Positions 1 through 10,703 of a stretch of 64,000 nt of DNA are shown in pieces. The translations under genes and the position numbers were made by a program. Source of the DNA: an uncultured Acetobacteraceae bacterium (GTDB taxonomy: Bacteria; Pseudomonadota; Alphaproteobacteria; Acetobacterales; Acetobacteraceae); NCBI GenBank assembly GCA_937873095.1, contig CALMVI010000156.1:1-64000 (forward strand), read 5' to 3'. How positions within the stretch are numbered: the stretch's first letter is position 1; each line of letters begins with the position of its first letter. The notes under the pieces are model-generated. The model had not been told where the DNA came from, searched no databases, and worked only from the letters and a program-made list of their open reading frames with translations.

Positions 1-53
1 GGATGAACGCAAAAACAAGGCGACAAGACCGTAACAAAGGTAATGGTTGCTAC

Positions 54-989
54 TTACGCGCGTTCCAGCTCCGCCTTCAGCTCGGGGATGGCGGTGAACA
101 GGTCGGCGACCAGGCCGTAATCGGCGACCTGGAAGATCGGCGCGTCCTCGTCCTTGTTGATGGCGACGATGACCTTGCTGTCCTTCATGCCGGCCAGATG
201 CTGGATCGCGCCGGAGATGCCGATGGCCATGTAGAGTTCCGGGGCCACGATCTTGCCGGTCTGGCCGACCTGGTAGTCGTTCGGCACGTAGCCGGCATCG
301 ACCGCCGCGCGCGAGGCGCCGACGGCCGCACCCAGCTTGTCGGCAATCGGATCGAGCAGGTGAAAGTTCTCGCCGTTCTGCATGCCGCGGCCGCCGGAGA
401 TCACCACGCGCGCCGCCGTCAGTTCTGGGCGCTCGCTCTTGGACAGTTCGGCCGAGACGAAGCGCGAGGTGCCCGTGTTGCCGGCATCCGTTGCGTCCTC
501 GATGGTCGCGTTGCCGCCCTCGGCCGGCACCGGATCGAAGCTCGCGGCACGGACCGTGATCACCTTCTTGGCGTCCGACGACTTTACTGTGGCCAGCGCG
601 TTGCCGGCGTAGATCGGCCGCACGAAGGTGTCGGCGTCCTCGACGCCCGCGATGTCGCTGATCGGCTGCACGTCCAGCAGGGCGGCCACCCGCGGCATGA
701 CGTTCTTGCCTGTGGCGGTCGAAGCAGAGAGCAGATGCGTGTAGTTTGGCGCCAATGCCACCAGCAAGGCGGCCAGCGGCTCGGCCAGCGCGTGGGTGTA
801 GCCTGCGGCGTCCGCCTTCAGCACCTTGGTTATGCCGGGCAGTTTGGCCGCGGCCTGCGCCGCGTCGCCGACCTTGTAGCCGACCACCAGCGCATGCACC
901 TCGCCGAGCTTGGCGGCGGCAGCGACCGCGCTGCGCGAGGGCTGCTTGAGCAGGCCGTTCTCGTGATCGATCAGGACGAGTGCGGTCAT
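54..989 (-). CDS. etfA: Electron transfer flavoprotein alpha subunit
   Basis: 311 aa ORF with EtfA-like C-terminal FAD-binding region ([87 protein letters not shown]); adjacent to etfB. Confidence 0.95.
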   Translation of the reverse strand: MTALVLIDHENGLLKQPSRSAVAAAAKLGEVHALVVGYKVGDAAQAAAKLPGITKVLKADAAGYTHALAEPLAALLVALAPNYTHLLSASTATGKNVMPRVAALLDVQPISDIAGVEDADTFVRPIYAGNALATVKSSDAKKVITVRAASFDPVPAEGGNATIEDATDAGNTGTSRFVSAELSKSERPELTAARVVISGGRGMQNGENFHLLDPIADKLGAAVGASRAAVDAGYVPNDYQVGQTGKIVAPELYMAIGISGAIQHLAGMKDSKVIVAINKDEDAPIFQVADYGLVADLFTAIPELKAELERA

Positions 990-990
990 T

Positions 991-1740
991 CTATATAACC
1001 TTGGCTTCGGTGCGCAGCTTGCCGACCAGCTCGGCGACCGAGCCGACCTTCTTGCCGGCTACACGTGTCGGCGGTTCGACCACCTTCAAGGTGGTCAGGC
1101 GCGGCGCAGGGTCGACGCCCAGATCGGCGGGCTTGACGGTCTCTATCGGCTTCTTGCGCGCCTTCATGATGTTGGGAAGGCTGGCATAACGCGGTTCGTT
1201 CAGGCGCAGATCGGCGGTGATGATGGCCGGCATGGTCAGCGCCACGGTCTCCAGCCCGCCATCCACCTCGCGCGTCACCGTCGCGGTGTCGCCCTCTATG
1301 GCGATCTTGCTGGCAAACGTGCCCTGCGGCCAGCCGAGAAGGGCGGCCAGCATCTGGCCGGTCGCGTTCATGTCGTCGTCGATCGCCTGCTTGCCCATGA
1401 TGACCAGGCCCGGCTCCTCCTTGGCGACCAGCGCGCGCAGCATCTTGGCGACGGCCAGAGGCTCAGGGCTCGCGTCCGTCTCGACCAGGATGCCGCGGTC
1501 GGCGCCCATGGCGAGCGCGGTGCGTATGGTCTCCTGGCAGGCGGCGACGCCGATCGAGACGACCACGATCTCGGTCGCCACACCCTTCTCCTTCAGGCGG
1601 ACCGCCTCCTCGATGGCGATCTCGTCGAACGGGTTCATCGCCATCTTCACGCCGGCGAGCTCGACCCCTGTCTGGTCGGACTTTACCCGCACCTTCACGT
1701 TGTAATCGACGACCCGCTTGACGGGGACCAGGAGCTTCAT
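991..1740 (-). CDS. etfB: Electron transfer flavoprotein beta subunit
   Basis: 249 aa, [20 protein letters not shown]...[19 protein letters not shown], typical EtfB N-terminus. Confidence 0.95.
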   Translation of the reverse strand: MKLLVPVKRVVDYNVKVRVKSDQTGVELAGVKMAMNPFDEIAIEEAVRLKEKGVATEIVVVSIGVAACQETIRTALAMGADRGILVETDASPEPLAVAKMLRALVAKEEPGLVIMGKQAIDDDMNATGQMLAALLGWPQGTFASKIAIEGDTATVTREVDGGLETVALTMPAIITADLRLNEPRYASLPNIMKARKKPIETVKPADLGVDPAPRLTTLKVVEPPTRVAGKKVGSVAELVGKLRTEAKVI

Positions 1741-1963
1741 CGGTTCTACCGCTGCTTGTGACGTTTCGGCCGTAGATAAGGGGCCGCTTTATGGGGTGTC
1801 AAACGTCGGCGGCGATGCGGGATCACATGGGACCGGAGTGTCGGAACGTCACCGCCTCATCTTGGCCGGGCTTGTCCCGGCCAGCCACGCGGGAGTGCGT
1901 CAGCAGCTCTCATGGGGAGCATGGCATTGCCAGACAGCCGAACCAACCGGAGACGCGTCCTAG

Positions 1964-3520
1964 TCATGGGACACCCGGATCCGCCTTGATATGAACCCCC
2001 AGCATCTGCGCGCGGGCCGGCACGGGCGCCTGGGCGATCTGTGCGAGGGTGGTCCCCTGGGGCGGCGTCATCGTCACCGTCAGCGTGCCGGGATGGTCGA
2101 GGAAGTTGGTCAGCTGTTCGGCGGCGTCGGGCTGGCTGGGCAGCATCATGCCCAGCGTCAGCACCGGCACCGCCAACTGCGCCCGGACCATGTCGGGCGT
2201 CGTGTGCATCTGCGCCCCGGCCACCGCGAGCAGGCGGTTGACCAGGCTGTGGTCCTCGTAGACGACCGAGGCGCCGTGCAGGGTCGTCGCCATCAGGGCG
2301 GCCATCGGCTGCGCCGGAGTGGCCTGCACGGCGTCGTAGCCGGAGAAGTTCGCCTTCACGTGGAACGTGCCAAGGCCGCGCAGGACGATGTCCTCGCTGA
2401 CCACGCTCGGCTGACCGCCCGCCTGGGCGGAGTGCGCGGACAGCGTCGAGGTCGCGTCGACGTCCATGGTCAGCGCGTTCATCCCGAAGGCCGCAAGCGA
2501 CACGGCAGCGGCAGGCGGGATGGCCGTCTGACCGGTCGCGACCGTCAGCCCGTGGATGGCGCCGGTGCCGGCGGTCGGCCCGCCGTTCCCCGGCACCTGG
2601 CTGGCGTGCATGTCGGCCAGGGCGATGTGCGGGCCTGCCGTCACGTCGAGCGTCAGGCCGGACAGCCCGGCCGATTCGTAGGTTGCGCCGCCGAACATGC
2701 CGCGGTCGGCGTGGCCGGACTGGCGTATGGCCTCCAGCACGCCGCGCATGTTGGCCGTCTTGAGGTCGAACGCATCGAGGGTGAGGCGAAAGGGCGGGCC
2801 GTGGGGCTTGCCGAGCCAGTCCATCGCGAACGCCTTGACCGCAAACGAGCCGAGCTTGCCGCCATCGTAGTCGCTGATGGTCTGCGATCCGACCGACAGG
2901 CTGCCGGCCGGGGCACCCGCTTCCGGGGTGCCGGTTTGCGGGGTGCCGGCTTCTGGGATGATTGCCGCGAAGGTCGTGTCGTCCGCCTGGACGCTGTCGG
3001 CCGACAGCGCCAGCGCGGCATCGGCCAGGAAGTCGGGCCTGGCCCGGTTTTCGGGCGTGGGCGGCAGCATGAACGGCCGCCCGCTCAGACGGTGCAGGGT
3101 CACGCGGCCGATGGCCAGCCCCGGATGCGTGCCCTGGGTCAGGTGCACGTTGCGGGCGGACGCGTCGGCGATCAGCAGCCGCCGGTCGGTCCAGGCGGGC
3201 TTGCCGCCAGGGTAGGCCGCGGGATCGAACACGTCGCGCAGGGCCTGGTCGTTGCCGCCGGACACGGTGATGGCATCGGCGGTGCCGATCGTGGCGCCGT
3301 CATGGGTCAACACCACGCTGTGCACGGTGGCCGCACTGGTCAGCGGGTTGTAGTCGACCATGCCGTGCCGCACCGCATAGCCGGGCGGCAGGCGGGCCAG
3401 GAACGCGTCGATGCCCTGGTCCACCACCTGGCTCGCCTGGTGCCGGGTGACGGAGCGCAGGCCGAAGAACGCCGCCACGACGACGAGCGCGCCGGCACCG
3501 AGGAGAACGCGACGCTGCAT
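1964..3520 (-). CDS. Hypothetical exported/membrane-anchored protein (DUF945-like)
   Basis: Start trimmed to MQRRVLLGAGALVVVAAFFGLRSV, a plausible N-terminal anchor; the ORF track extends upstream to 3724 without coding character. Confidence 0.6.
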   Translation of the reverse strand: MQRRVLLGAGALVVVAAFFGLRSVTRHQASQVVDQGIDAFLARLPPGYAVRHGMVDYNPLTSAATVHSVVLTHDGATIGTADAITVSGGNDQALRDVFDPAAYPGGKPAWTDRRLLIADASARNVHLTQGTHPGLAIGRVTLHRLSGRPFMLPPTPENRARPDFLADAALALSADSVQADDTTFAAIIPEAGTPQTGTPEAGAPAGSLSVGSQTISDYDGGKLGSFAVKAFAMDWLGKPHGPPFRLTLDAFDLKTANMRGVLEAIRQSGHADRGMFGGATYESAGLSGLTLDVTAGPHIALADMHASQVPGNGGPTAGTGAIHGLTVATGQTAIPPAAAVSLAAFGMNALTMDVDATSTLSAHSAQAGGQPSVVSEDIVLRGLGTFHVKANFSGYDAVQATPAQPMAALMATTLHGASVVYEDHSLVNRLLAVAGAQMHTTPDMVRAQLAVPVLTLGMMLPSQPDAAEQLTNFLDHPGTLTVTMTPPQGTTLAQIAQAPVPARAQMLGVHIKADPGVP

Positions 3521-3584
3521 GGCAGTCAGTCCCTTGCATCTAAGAAAGATCGTCGCCGCTTTCCTTTCAAGTGGAAAGCAGCCG

Positions 3585-4133
3585 TCACTGGAGAACGTCT
3601 CGGTCGCATCCAGGACGATTTTCGGCAACGCAACTCTCGTGCGCGGACTCAACAACGCGCCGTCCCTCACTTGCCTGCGACAGGGCGGCGACAACGTTCT
3701 GCGTGCACCGCGATCCGCTGCCATCGATGCGGTTGGCCAGTTCGACCGCTACCATGCCGACCGACCATTGAGCGAAGTGCCGGGAGAGCAACGTGAGAAT
3801 TCGGCAGTAGCTGGCTTTCCGGTCTGGATAGGCCAGCAGTGTCCGGTTGAGGGACAGGTTGGCGATCCGGGATGGGTCGCCTGTTTGCGGCGTCAGATGC
3901 ACCATCGTGTTCGGCAGATCACGGCGAGTGGTGATGTGAAACGCATTGGCAATGTCGTGCATCGCAAGACACTCGTTGGCCACGCAGCCTCTCAGCTTTG
4001 CGCTCGCCTGAAAAATCGACGCGTCGGTCGCGGGGCCGTCAAGCAAACCCGTAAGACGATCCACGTCAGCATCTGCGGGCCGCCCAAGCAGAAGGCAAGC
4101 CAGACCAAGCAGCACTCCATTTCTAGCGAACAT
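3585..4133 (-). CDS. Small secreted/periplasmic protein of unknown function (candidate immunity/inhibitor protein)
   Basis: Signal-peptide-like N-terminus MFARNGVLLGLACLLLGRPADA, several Cys; start overlaps the 3' end of the upstream hydrolase gene. Confidence 0.6.
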   Translation of the reverse strand: MFARNGVLLGLACLLLGRPADADVDRLTGLLDGPATDASIFQASAKLRGCVANECLAMHDIANAFHITTRRDLPNTMVHLTPQTGDPSRIANLSLNRTLLAYPDRKASYCRILTLLSRHFAQWSVGMVAVELANRIDGSGSRCTQNVVAALSQASEGRRVVESAHESCVAENRPGCDRDVLQ

Positions 4134-4662
4134 GGCCTGTCCCGTTTTGCTGGTAGAACTTGAACGTTCTTTCCGGTATGCCCGCAACGGTTTTGAGCGT
4201 GAACGACGAGTCGCTGGCGAACGAAGGAGCGTAACTCTCTATAGGTTTGCCGTCCTTGTCCCTTGAGTTTCCGTCAGCGTCGGTCACGCCGGGAACAGTC
4301 TCAAGGCCACCACCCACATCGATCCCTGATGTCGCGTCACCTTTCTTCGGCATCGCCTGGGGTGTGTAGAAGTGTGTGGCGCCTTGTGTCGGGTCTGCTA
4401 CGGTTCCATCGAGGATCCCTTTTGCAAGCACCAGAGACGAAGCCGTCGCATGTTTCTGGTGCTGAAAAGCCGGGCGCCAAACGCGTTCGACATCCGGCGT
4501 CCCGTTTCGAATCATACGGTTCCGCAATGCCCACCCAACTGCGGTTTGCGCTATCGAGTTCTCGCCGCCTGCCTCAGTCACGATCACTCGCGCAAGATCC
4601 TGAACGTTTCGTGCGGCCAGCGTCTCCGCCGTCATCGGTTTGCTGCTTGGGGGCAAGGCCAT
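4123..4662 (-). CDS. Cell-wall-hydrolase-like protein (SleB/hydrolase_2-like)
   Basis: LARVIVTEAGGENSIAQTAVGWALRNRM...ILDGTVADPTQGATHFYTP resembles SleB-type peptidoglycan hydrolase domains; no signal peptide visible. Confidence 0.55.
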   Translation of the reverse strand: MALPPSSKPMTAETLAARNVQDLARVIVTEAGGENSIAQTAVGWALRNRMIRNGTPDVERVWRPAFQHQKHATASSLVLAKGILDGTVADPTQGATHFYTPQAMPKKGDATSGIDVGGGLETVPGVTDADGNSRDKDGKPIESYAPSFASDSSFTLKTVAGIPERTFKFYQQNGTGHVR

Positions 4663-4713
4663 GGCGAATCCCGATCAGAACGGCACCGTATCGCGGGTGT
4701 AGGCGATCAGCAA

Positions 4714-5304
4714 TCAGACCTCGCCCCGCAGCCGCCGTGCCAGGTGCACCAGCATGGCGGCCGTGGCGCCCCAGACGTGATGCTCCTGATGCGGCCAGAC
4801 CCAGTATTGCCGCTCGCTACCGCGGACCATGGCGCTGCGGCGCTGCGGTGCGTCCGGGTCGAGCAGCACGGCCAGGGGAAGCTGGAACACCGCCTCCACC
4901 TCGTGCGCCGAGGGGCGGCAGACGAAGCCGGGGCTGAGCAGCGCCAGCACGGGGGTGACGCGATAGGAGGACACGGTGACGTAGTCGCGCAGCCGGCCGA
5001 GCAGTTCCACGTGGGAGGGGTCCAGCCCGACCTCCTCCTGCGCCTCGCGCAGGGCGGCGGCTTCGGGGCTGGCGTCGCCTGGATCGATGCGGCCGCCCGG
5101 AAAGCTCACCTGGCCGGAATGCGTGCGCAAGTGGCCGGTGCGCTTGGTCAGCAGGACGCCGGCTGCAGGTCCGGTGACGATGCCGACCAGGACTGCCGCC
5201 CGCACCAGGCCGGGATGGTCGGGCAGCTCGCTGTCCGGCGTTATGGTCTCCGGGTCGATAGGGTCCCGGCCGGACAGCCGCGCGCGAAGCTCGTCCGTCG
5301 TCAC
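4714..5304 (-). CDS. NUDIX hydrolase, CoA pyrophosphatase type
   Basis: Nudix box region [48 protein letters not shown] typical of NudL/CoA pyrophosphatases. Confidence 0.9.
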   Translation of the reverse strand: MTTDELRARLSGRDPIDPETITPDSELPDHPGLVRAAVLVGIVTGPAAGVLLTKRTGHLRTHSGQVSFPGGRIDPGDASPEAAALREAQEEVGLDPSHVELLGRLRDYVTVSSYRVTPVLALLSPGFVCRPSAHEVEAVFQLPLAVLLDPDAPQRRSAMVRGSERQYWVWPHQEHHVWGATAAMLVHLARRLRGEV

Positions 5305-5323
5305 CCGCGCGGCTCGCCCGGGC

Positions 5324-5914
5324 TCAATCCTCGGTCGGCACGAGGTCGCCCAATGGGAAGAACACGCCGCAGCTCCACACGCCGAGTTTCTGGCAGCCCT
5401 CGACCATGCCCGGCACGGCGATCGCCACTAGTTCGTAATACACCGGGCGCGCGATGCGGGCTTCGAGGGGGTAGCCGCCCTGGCCGTTGCGGATGTGGAT
5501 GTAGGGGACCGGCTCGCAGGTCAGCGCGTTATGGGCCACGCGCAGCGCGTGCTCTGGCCCTGCGGTGACCACCTGGTCGACATTGGTGCGGAAGGACAGG
5601 CACTGGTTGCGCCCGCTGCCGCATCGCCGCCAGTCCATCTCGACGGCGATCCAGGGCGTATCCTCGACCTGTATCCGCCCCCTCTCGACCGGCGTCTCCA
5701 GGAAGTACTCGCCCACGGCATCGCGCGTCAGCACGCTGCTGAACAGGCAGACCAGCTCCTTTCGGCCGATCGGGCTGCCGCGGTAGAGCCAGGTGCCGTC
5801 GCGCTGCACCAGGAACGGCATGTCGCCGCAGTCGTGGCGCGGCCGCTTGGGCCGGACGGGCAGGTCCGCAGGCACGACGATGGGATCGTCGGGGCAGAGA
5901 ACGGCGCGGTTCAT
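5324..5914 (-). CDS. DUF1285 family protein
   Basis: [56 protein letters not shown] matches my recollection of the DUF1285 pattern; next to NUDIX gene. Confidence 0.85.
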   Translation of the reverse strand: MNRAVLCPDDPIVVPADLPVRPKRPRHDCGDMPFLVQRDGTWLYRGSPIGRKELVCLFSSVLTRDAVGEYFLETPVERGRIQVEDTPWIAVEMDWRRCGSGRNQCLSFRTNVDQVVTAGPEHALRVAHNALTCEPVPYIHIRNGQGGYPLEARIARPVYYELVAIAVPGMVEGCQKLGVWSCGVFFPLGDLVPTED

Positions 5915-6111
5915 GTCGGGCGGTTCGCCAAGGCTATGGTCCATCGCATGCGTCGATATAGGGAGCGCCTGGGCAGGTATGTAATAGCAGGCCGCCGATT
6001 TCGCATGGGGTGTGCGGCCGCGTGGCTGGACGCCGTGCTCGGGGCGGTTGCAGAGTGCGGCCAGGGGTCCACACTCCTCGCGCCGACGCCCGCCACCGCC
6101 CCACGCCTTCC

Positions 6112-7113
<1,002 letters not shown>

Positions 7114-7197
7114 AGCCTGGCCGGTGCTGATGGAACATCGCTGCGCGCCTTCCTTGGCCCGTCGGGGTAACCTGCGGCGTGCCGGCGGGGGCAACTG

Positions 7198-8052
7198 ATG
7201 CGCCACCAGGCCGAGGCGCTGGCCGCCAAGCTGCCGCCGCTGATGGTGGCCGCCGACCAGGTTGCCGCAACCGTGGCGCAGGGCGTGCACGGGCGGCGGC
7301 GCATCGGCACCGGCGACAGCTTCTGGCAGTTCCGGCCGTTCGTCACCGGCGACGCCGCGGCCCGCATCGACTGGCGGCAATCGGCCAAGTCCGACCGCGC
7401 CTACGTGCGCGACATGGAGTGGGAGGCGGCGCAGACCGTCTGCCTGTGGCGCGACGCCTCGCCCAGCATGGCGTGGCGCTCCGGCCGGTCGCTGCCGGAG
7501 AAGCGGCAGCGGGCCGAGCTGCTGCTGCTGGCGCTGACCTCGCTGCTGGCGCGCGCGGGCGAGCAGATCAGGCTGCTGGGCGTGGACGGGCGGGTGTTCT
7601 GCGGCCGCAGCGCGCTGGACGGCGTGGCGCGAGCCCTGCCGGGGCACGGCGACGGGCTGCCCGGCCGCGCCGTCGGCGTCCCCCGGCACGCGTCCGTGGT
7701 GCTGATCGGCGATTTCCTCTCGCCGCTCGCCGAGCTACGGGCCTGCGTCTCGCGGCTCGCCGCCGTGCCGGCGAGCGGGCACCTCGTCATGGTGCTCGAC
7801 CCCGCGGAGGTGGCGCTGCCCTATGACGGGCGGGTGCGTTTCCGCGGGCTGGAGGGGGAGGCCGAAGCGATCGTGCCGCGCGTCGAGGGGGTGCGGCAGG
7901 CCTATGGCGCGGCGCTGGTCGCGCAGCAGGCCGGCCTTGCCGCCATGTGCGCGGCGGCCGGGTTCGGGCTGATCGTGCACCATACCGACCATCGGCCCGA
8001 AACCGCCCTGATGGCGCTGTGGACGGCGCTGGATGCGGGGCGCGCGCGGTGA
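7198..8052 (+). CDS. DUF58 domain-containing protein
   Basis: RRIGTGDSFWQFRPFVTGDAAARIDWRQSAKSDRAYVRDMEWEAAQTVCLWRDASPSM, typical DUF58; follows moxR. Confidence 0.93.
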   Translation: MRHQAEALAAKLPPLMVAADQVAATVAQGVHGRRRIGTGDSFWQFRPFVTGDAAARIDWRQSAKSDRAYVRDMEWEAAQTVCLWRDASPSMAWRSGRSLPEKRQRAELLLLALTSLLARAGEQIRLLGVDGRVFCGRSALDGVARALPGHGDGLPGRAVGVPRHASVVLIGDFLSPLAELRACVSRLAAVPASGHLVMVLDPAEVALPYDGRVRFRGLEGEAEAIVPRVEGVRQAYGAALVAQQAGLAAMCAAAGFGLIVHHTDHRPETALMALWTALDAGRAR

Positions 8053-10703
8053 TCTTCGCGACCCCCTGGGTGTTGACGGCGCTGGTGGCGTTGCCGCTGC
8101 TGTGGTGGCTGCTGCGGGCCACCCCGCCCGCCCCGCGCGCCCAGGATTTCCCGGCGATCCGGCTGCTGGCGGGGCTGCAGCCCGCCGAGGAGACGCCGGC
8201 CCGCACGCCCTGGTGGCTGCTGGCGCTGCGCATGGCTGCGGCGGCGCTCGTCATCGTCGGGCTGGCCCGGCCGGTGCTGACCTCCGGCCAGATGGCGGTG
8301 GCGGGCGGCGGCGCTGCCCTGCTGGCGGTCGATGACGGCTGGTCCTCGGGCCCCGACTTCGCCGCGCGGCTGGCGGCGGCAGGCGCCGTGCTCGACCGGC
8401 TGGAACGGGCGGGCCGGCCCGTATCGCTGCTGACCACGGCCCCCGGGCTGGACGGGGGGGTGGCGCCAGCGACGGCGCCGATGCCGGCAGGCGAGCTGCG
8501 GCCGGTGCTGGCGGCCCTGCAGCCGAAATCATGGCCCACCGATCGCGGTCGCGCCGCCTCGCGGGTGATGGGACATGGGCCGGTGTTCTACGTGTCCGAC
8601 GGGCTGGCGACCGGGCGGGACGCGCCGTTCGTCCGGGCGCTGGCCGCGCGCGGCAGGGTGACGGAGTTTTCCGGCGGCCTGCCGGCGAGGCTGCTGCGGA
8701 CGGCCTCGGCGCCCGAGCAGCTGTTGGCGAAGCTGCGGCAGATCCCCTCTGCCGTGGCGCGGACCGAGTTCGTGCTGGCCGAAACCAATGACGGGCGGGT
8801 GCTGTCCCGCACGCCGATGCTGTCGCCGGCCGGCGCGGCGGAAGCGGAGGCGGTGGTGGCGCTGCCGCCCGAGCTGCGCAACCAGCTGGGCGCGCTGCGC
8901 CTGTCGGGCGCGCCGGGCGCAGGCTCGGTGGCGCTGCTGGACGAGGCGGCGCGGCGGCGCCCGGTGGGCCTGGTCGGCGGCGGCACCGGCGCAGACACGC
9001 CCCTGCTGGGCGACCTGTTCTACCTGGACCGCGCGCTGGCGCCGACGACGGAGCTGCGGCGCGGCGACGTGGCCTCTCTGCTGAAACGCCAGCTGTCTAT
9101 GCTGGTCGTCACCGCAGGCACGCTGCCGGCAGGAGAGGCGGTGGCGGTGGGTGACTGGGTGAAGCATGGCGGGCTGCTGCTGCGATTCGCCGGTCCTGGC
9201 CTGGCGGCGGGCGAGGACGCCGACCCGCTGCTGCCCGGCCGGCTGCTGCCTGGCGACCGCCAGCTGGGCGGTGCGATGTCCTGGAGCCAGCCCGCGCATC
9301 TGGCGCCGTTTCCGGACGGCTCGCCGTTCGCCGGCCTGCGCATCCCCGCCGAGGTCAGCGTCAACCGGCAGGTTCTGGCCGACCCGTCGGATCCGACGCC
9401 GCAGACCTGGGCGCGGCTGACGGACGGCACGCCGCTGGTGACGGCCGCGCGCGTGGGTTCTGGCGAGGTGGTGCTGTTCCACGTGACCGCCAACGCCGAC
9501 TGGTCGAACCTGCCGCTGTCCGGCCTGTTCGTCGACATGCTCGGCCGGCTTGCCAGGCGGTCGGCAGGCGTCGCCGTCGTGGACGACGGCCGCATGCTGG
9601 CGCCCGCGCTGTCGCTGGACGGGTCCGGCGTGCTGGGGACACCGCCGCCGGCGGCGCGCCCGGTCAGCGCGCGCGACCTGGCCGACACCATGCCCTCGCC
9701 CCTGCATCCGCCCGGGCTGTACGGGCCGGAGCGGGACCGGCACGCGCTGAACCTGGGCAGTGCCGCCATTCCGCTGACCGCCATGGCGTCCGTGCCCGGC
9801 GCCGACCTGCTGCCGCTGGATGCCGCACCGAGGGAGCGGCCGCTCGGGCCCTGGGCGGTCGCCCTGGCGGTGGCGCTGCTCTGCGTGGACATGGTGCTGA
9901 CGCTTGGCCTGCGCGGGCTGCTCGCGCGCTGGCGGCCCGGGGTGGCGGCGCTGCTGATCGCGGCCTGCGTGGCAGGCGGGGCACGGGCAGAGAGCCCCGC
10001 CCTGGCGACCCATCTGGCCTATGTGGTGACCGGTGACGCGCAGGTGGACGCGACCTCGCGCGCCGGGCTTGCCGGGCTGTCGGACTACGTCAACGGCCGG
10101 ACGGCCGCGGTCCTGGCCGACCCTGCCGGCGTGGTGCCCGGGCGCGACGACCTGAGCTACTACCCGCTGCTGTACTACCCGGTGACCAGCGACGCGCAGG
10201 CGACGCCGGCCATGGTGAGCGCGCTGAACGGCTACATGCATGACGGCGGCATCGTGGTGATCGACCTGCGCGGCGGCGGCAGCGAGGCGGCGGGCTCGGG
10301 CGCCGGCATGGCGCCGGATACCGGGGCGGCGCTGCGGCGCATCGGCCAGGGCCTGGCGATCCCGCGCCTGGCGCCGCTGACCTCGGCGCACGTGCTGGCG
10401 CGCGCCTTCTACCTGCTGCAGGATTTTCCCGGCCGGTTCGACGGCGACACGGTGTGGGTGCAGCAGGACCAGGACCGCAGCAACGACAGCGTCAGCCCGG
10501 TCATCGTCGGCAGCAACGACTGGGCCGCCGCGTGGGCGGAGGACGAGGACGGGCGGCCTTTGTATGCGACGATCCCGGGCGGCGCGCGGCAGCGCACGCT
10601 GGCGTTCCGCTTCGGGGTGAACCTGGTGATGTACGCGCTGACCGGGAACTATAAGGGCGACCAGGTGCATGTGCCGGCCATCCTGGAGCGGCTGGGGCAG
10701 TGA
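8049..10703 (+). CDS. BatA-like N-terminal / DUF4159 C-terminal membrane protein
   Basis: GTG start overlapping the DUF58 stop; N-terminal FATPWVLTALVALPLLWWLLRATPP; C-terminal DUF4159-type region (LSYYPLLYYPVTSDAQATPAMVSALNGYMHDGGIVVIDLRGG). Confidence 0.9.
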   Translation: MIFATPWVLTALVALPLLWWLLRATPPAPRAQDFPAIRLLAGLQPAEETPARTPWWLLALRMAAAALVIVGLARPVLTSGQMAVAGGGAALLAVDDGWSSGPDFAARLAAAGAVLDRLERAGRPVSLLTTAPGLDGGVAPATAPMPAGELRPVLAALQPKSWPTDRGRAASRVMGHGPVFYVSDGLATGRDAPFVRALAARGRVTEFSGGLPARLLRTASAPEQLLAKLRQIPSAVARTEFVLAETNDGRVLSRTPMLSPAGAAEAEAVVALPPELRNQLGALRLSGAPGAGSVALLDEAARRRPVGLVGGGTGADTPLLGDLFYLDRALAPTTELRRGDVASLLKRQLSMLVVTAGTLPAGEAVAVGDWVKHGGLLLRFAGPGLAAGEDADPLLPGRLLPGDRQLGGAMSWSQPAHLAPFPDGSPFAGLRIPAEVSVNRQVLADPSDPTPQTWARLTDGTPLVTAARVGSGEVVLFHVTANADWSNLPLSGLFVDMLGRLARRSAGVAVVDDGRMLAPALSLDGSGVLGTPPPAARPVSARDLADTMPSPLHPPGLYGPERDRHALNLGSAAIPLTAMASVPGADLLPLDAAPRERPLGPWAVALAVALLCVDMVLTLGLRGLLARWRPGVAALLIAACVAGGARAESPALATHLAYVVTGDAQVDATSRAGLAGLSDYVNGRTAAVLADPAGVVPGRDDLSYYPLLYYPVTSDAQATPAMVSALNGYMHDGGIVVIDLRGGGSEAAGSGAGMAPDTGAALRRIGQGLAIPRLAPLTSAHVLARAFYLLQDFPGRFDGDTVWVQQDQDRSNDSVSPVIVGSNDWAAAWAEDEDGRPLYATIPGGARQRTLAFRFGVNLVMYALTGNYKGDQVHVPAILERLGQ

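Noticed and set aside
1864-1882. GGCCGGG-cttgt-CCCGGCC hairpin
   Set aside because: Short GC-rich inverted repeat of a kind I believe is common in alphaproteobacterial intergenic DNA; not informative alone.
1991-3796. 601 aa plus-strand ORF
   Set aside because: Antisense; His/Arg/Gln-rich, no recognisable domain; the minus-strand exported protein is better supported.
8529-10670. 713 aa minus-strand ORF
   Set aside because: Antisense to the DUF4159 gene; composition dominated by R/Q/H/G typical of spurious frames.
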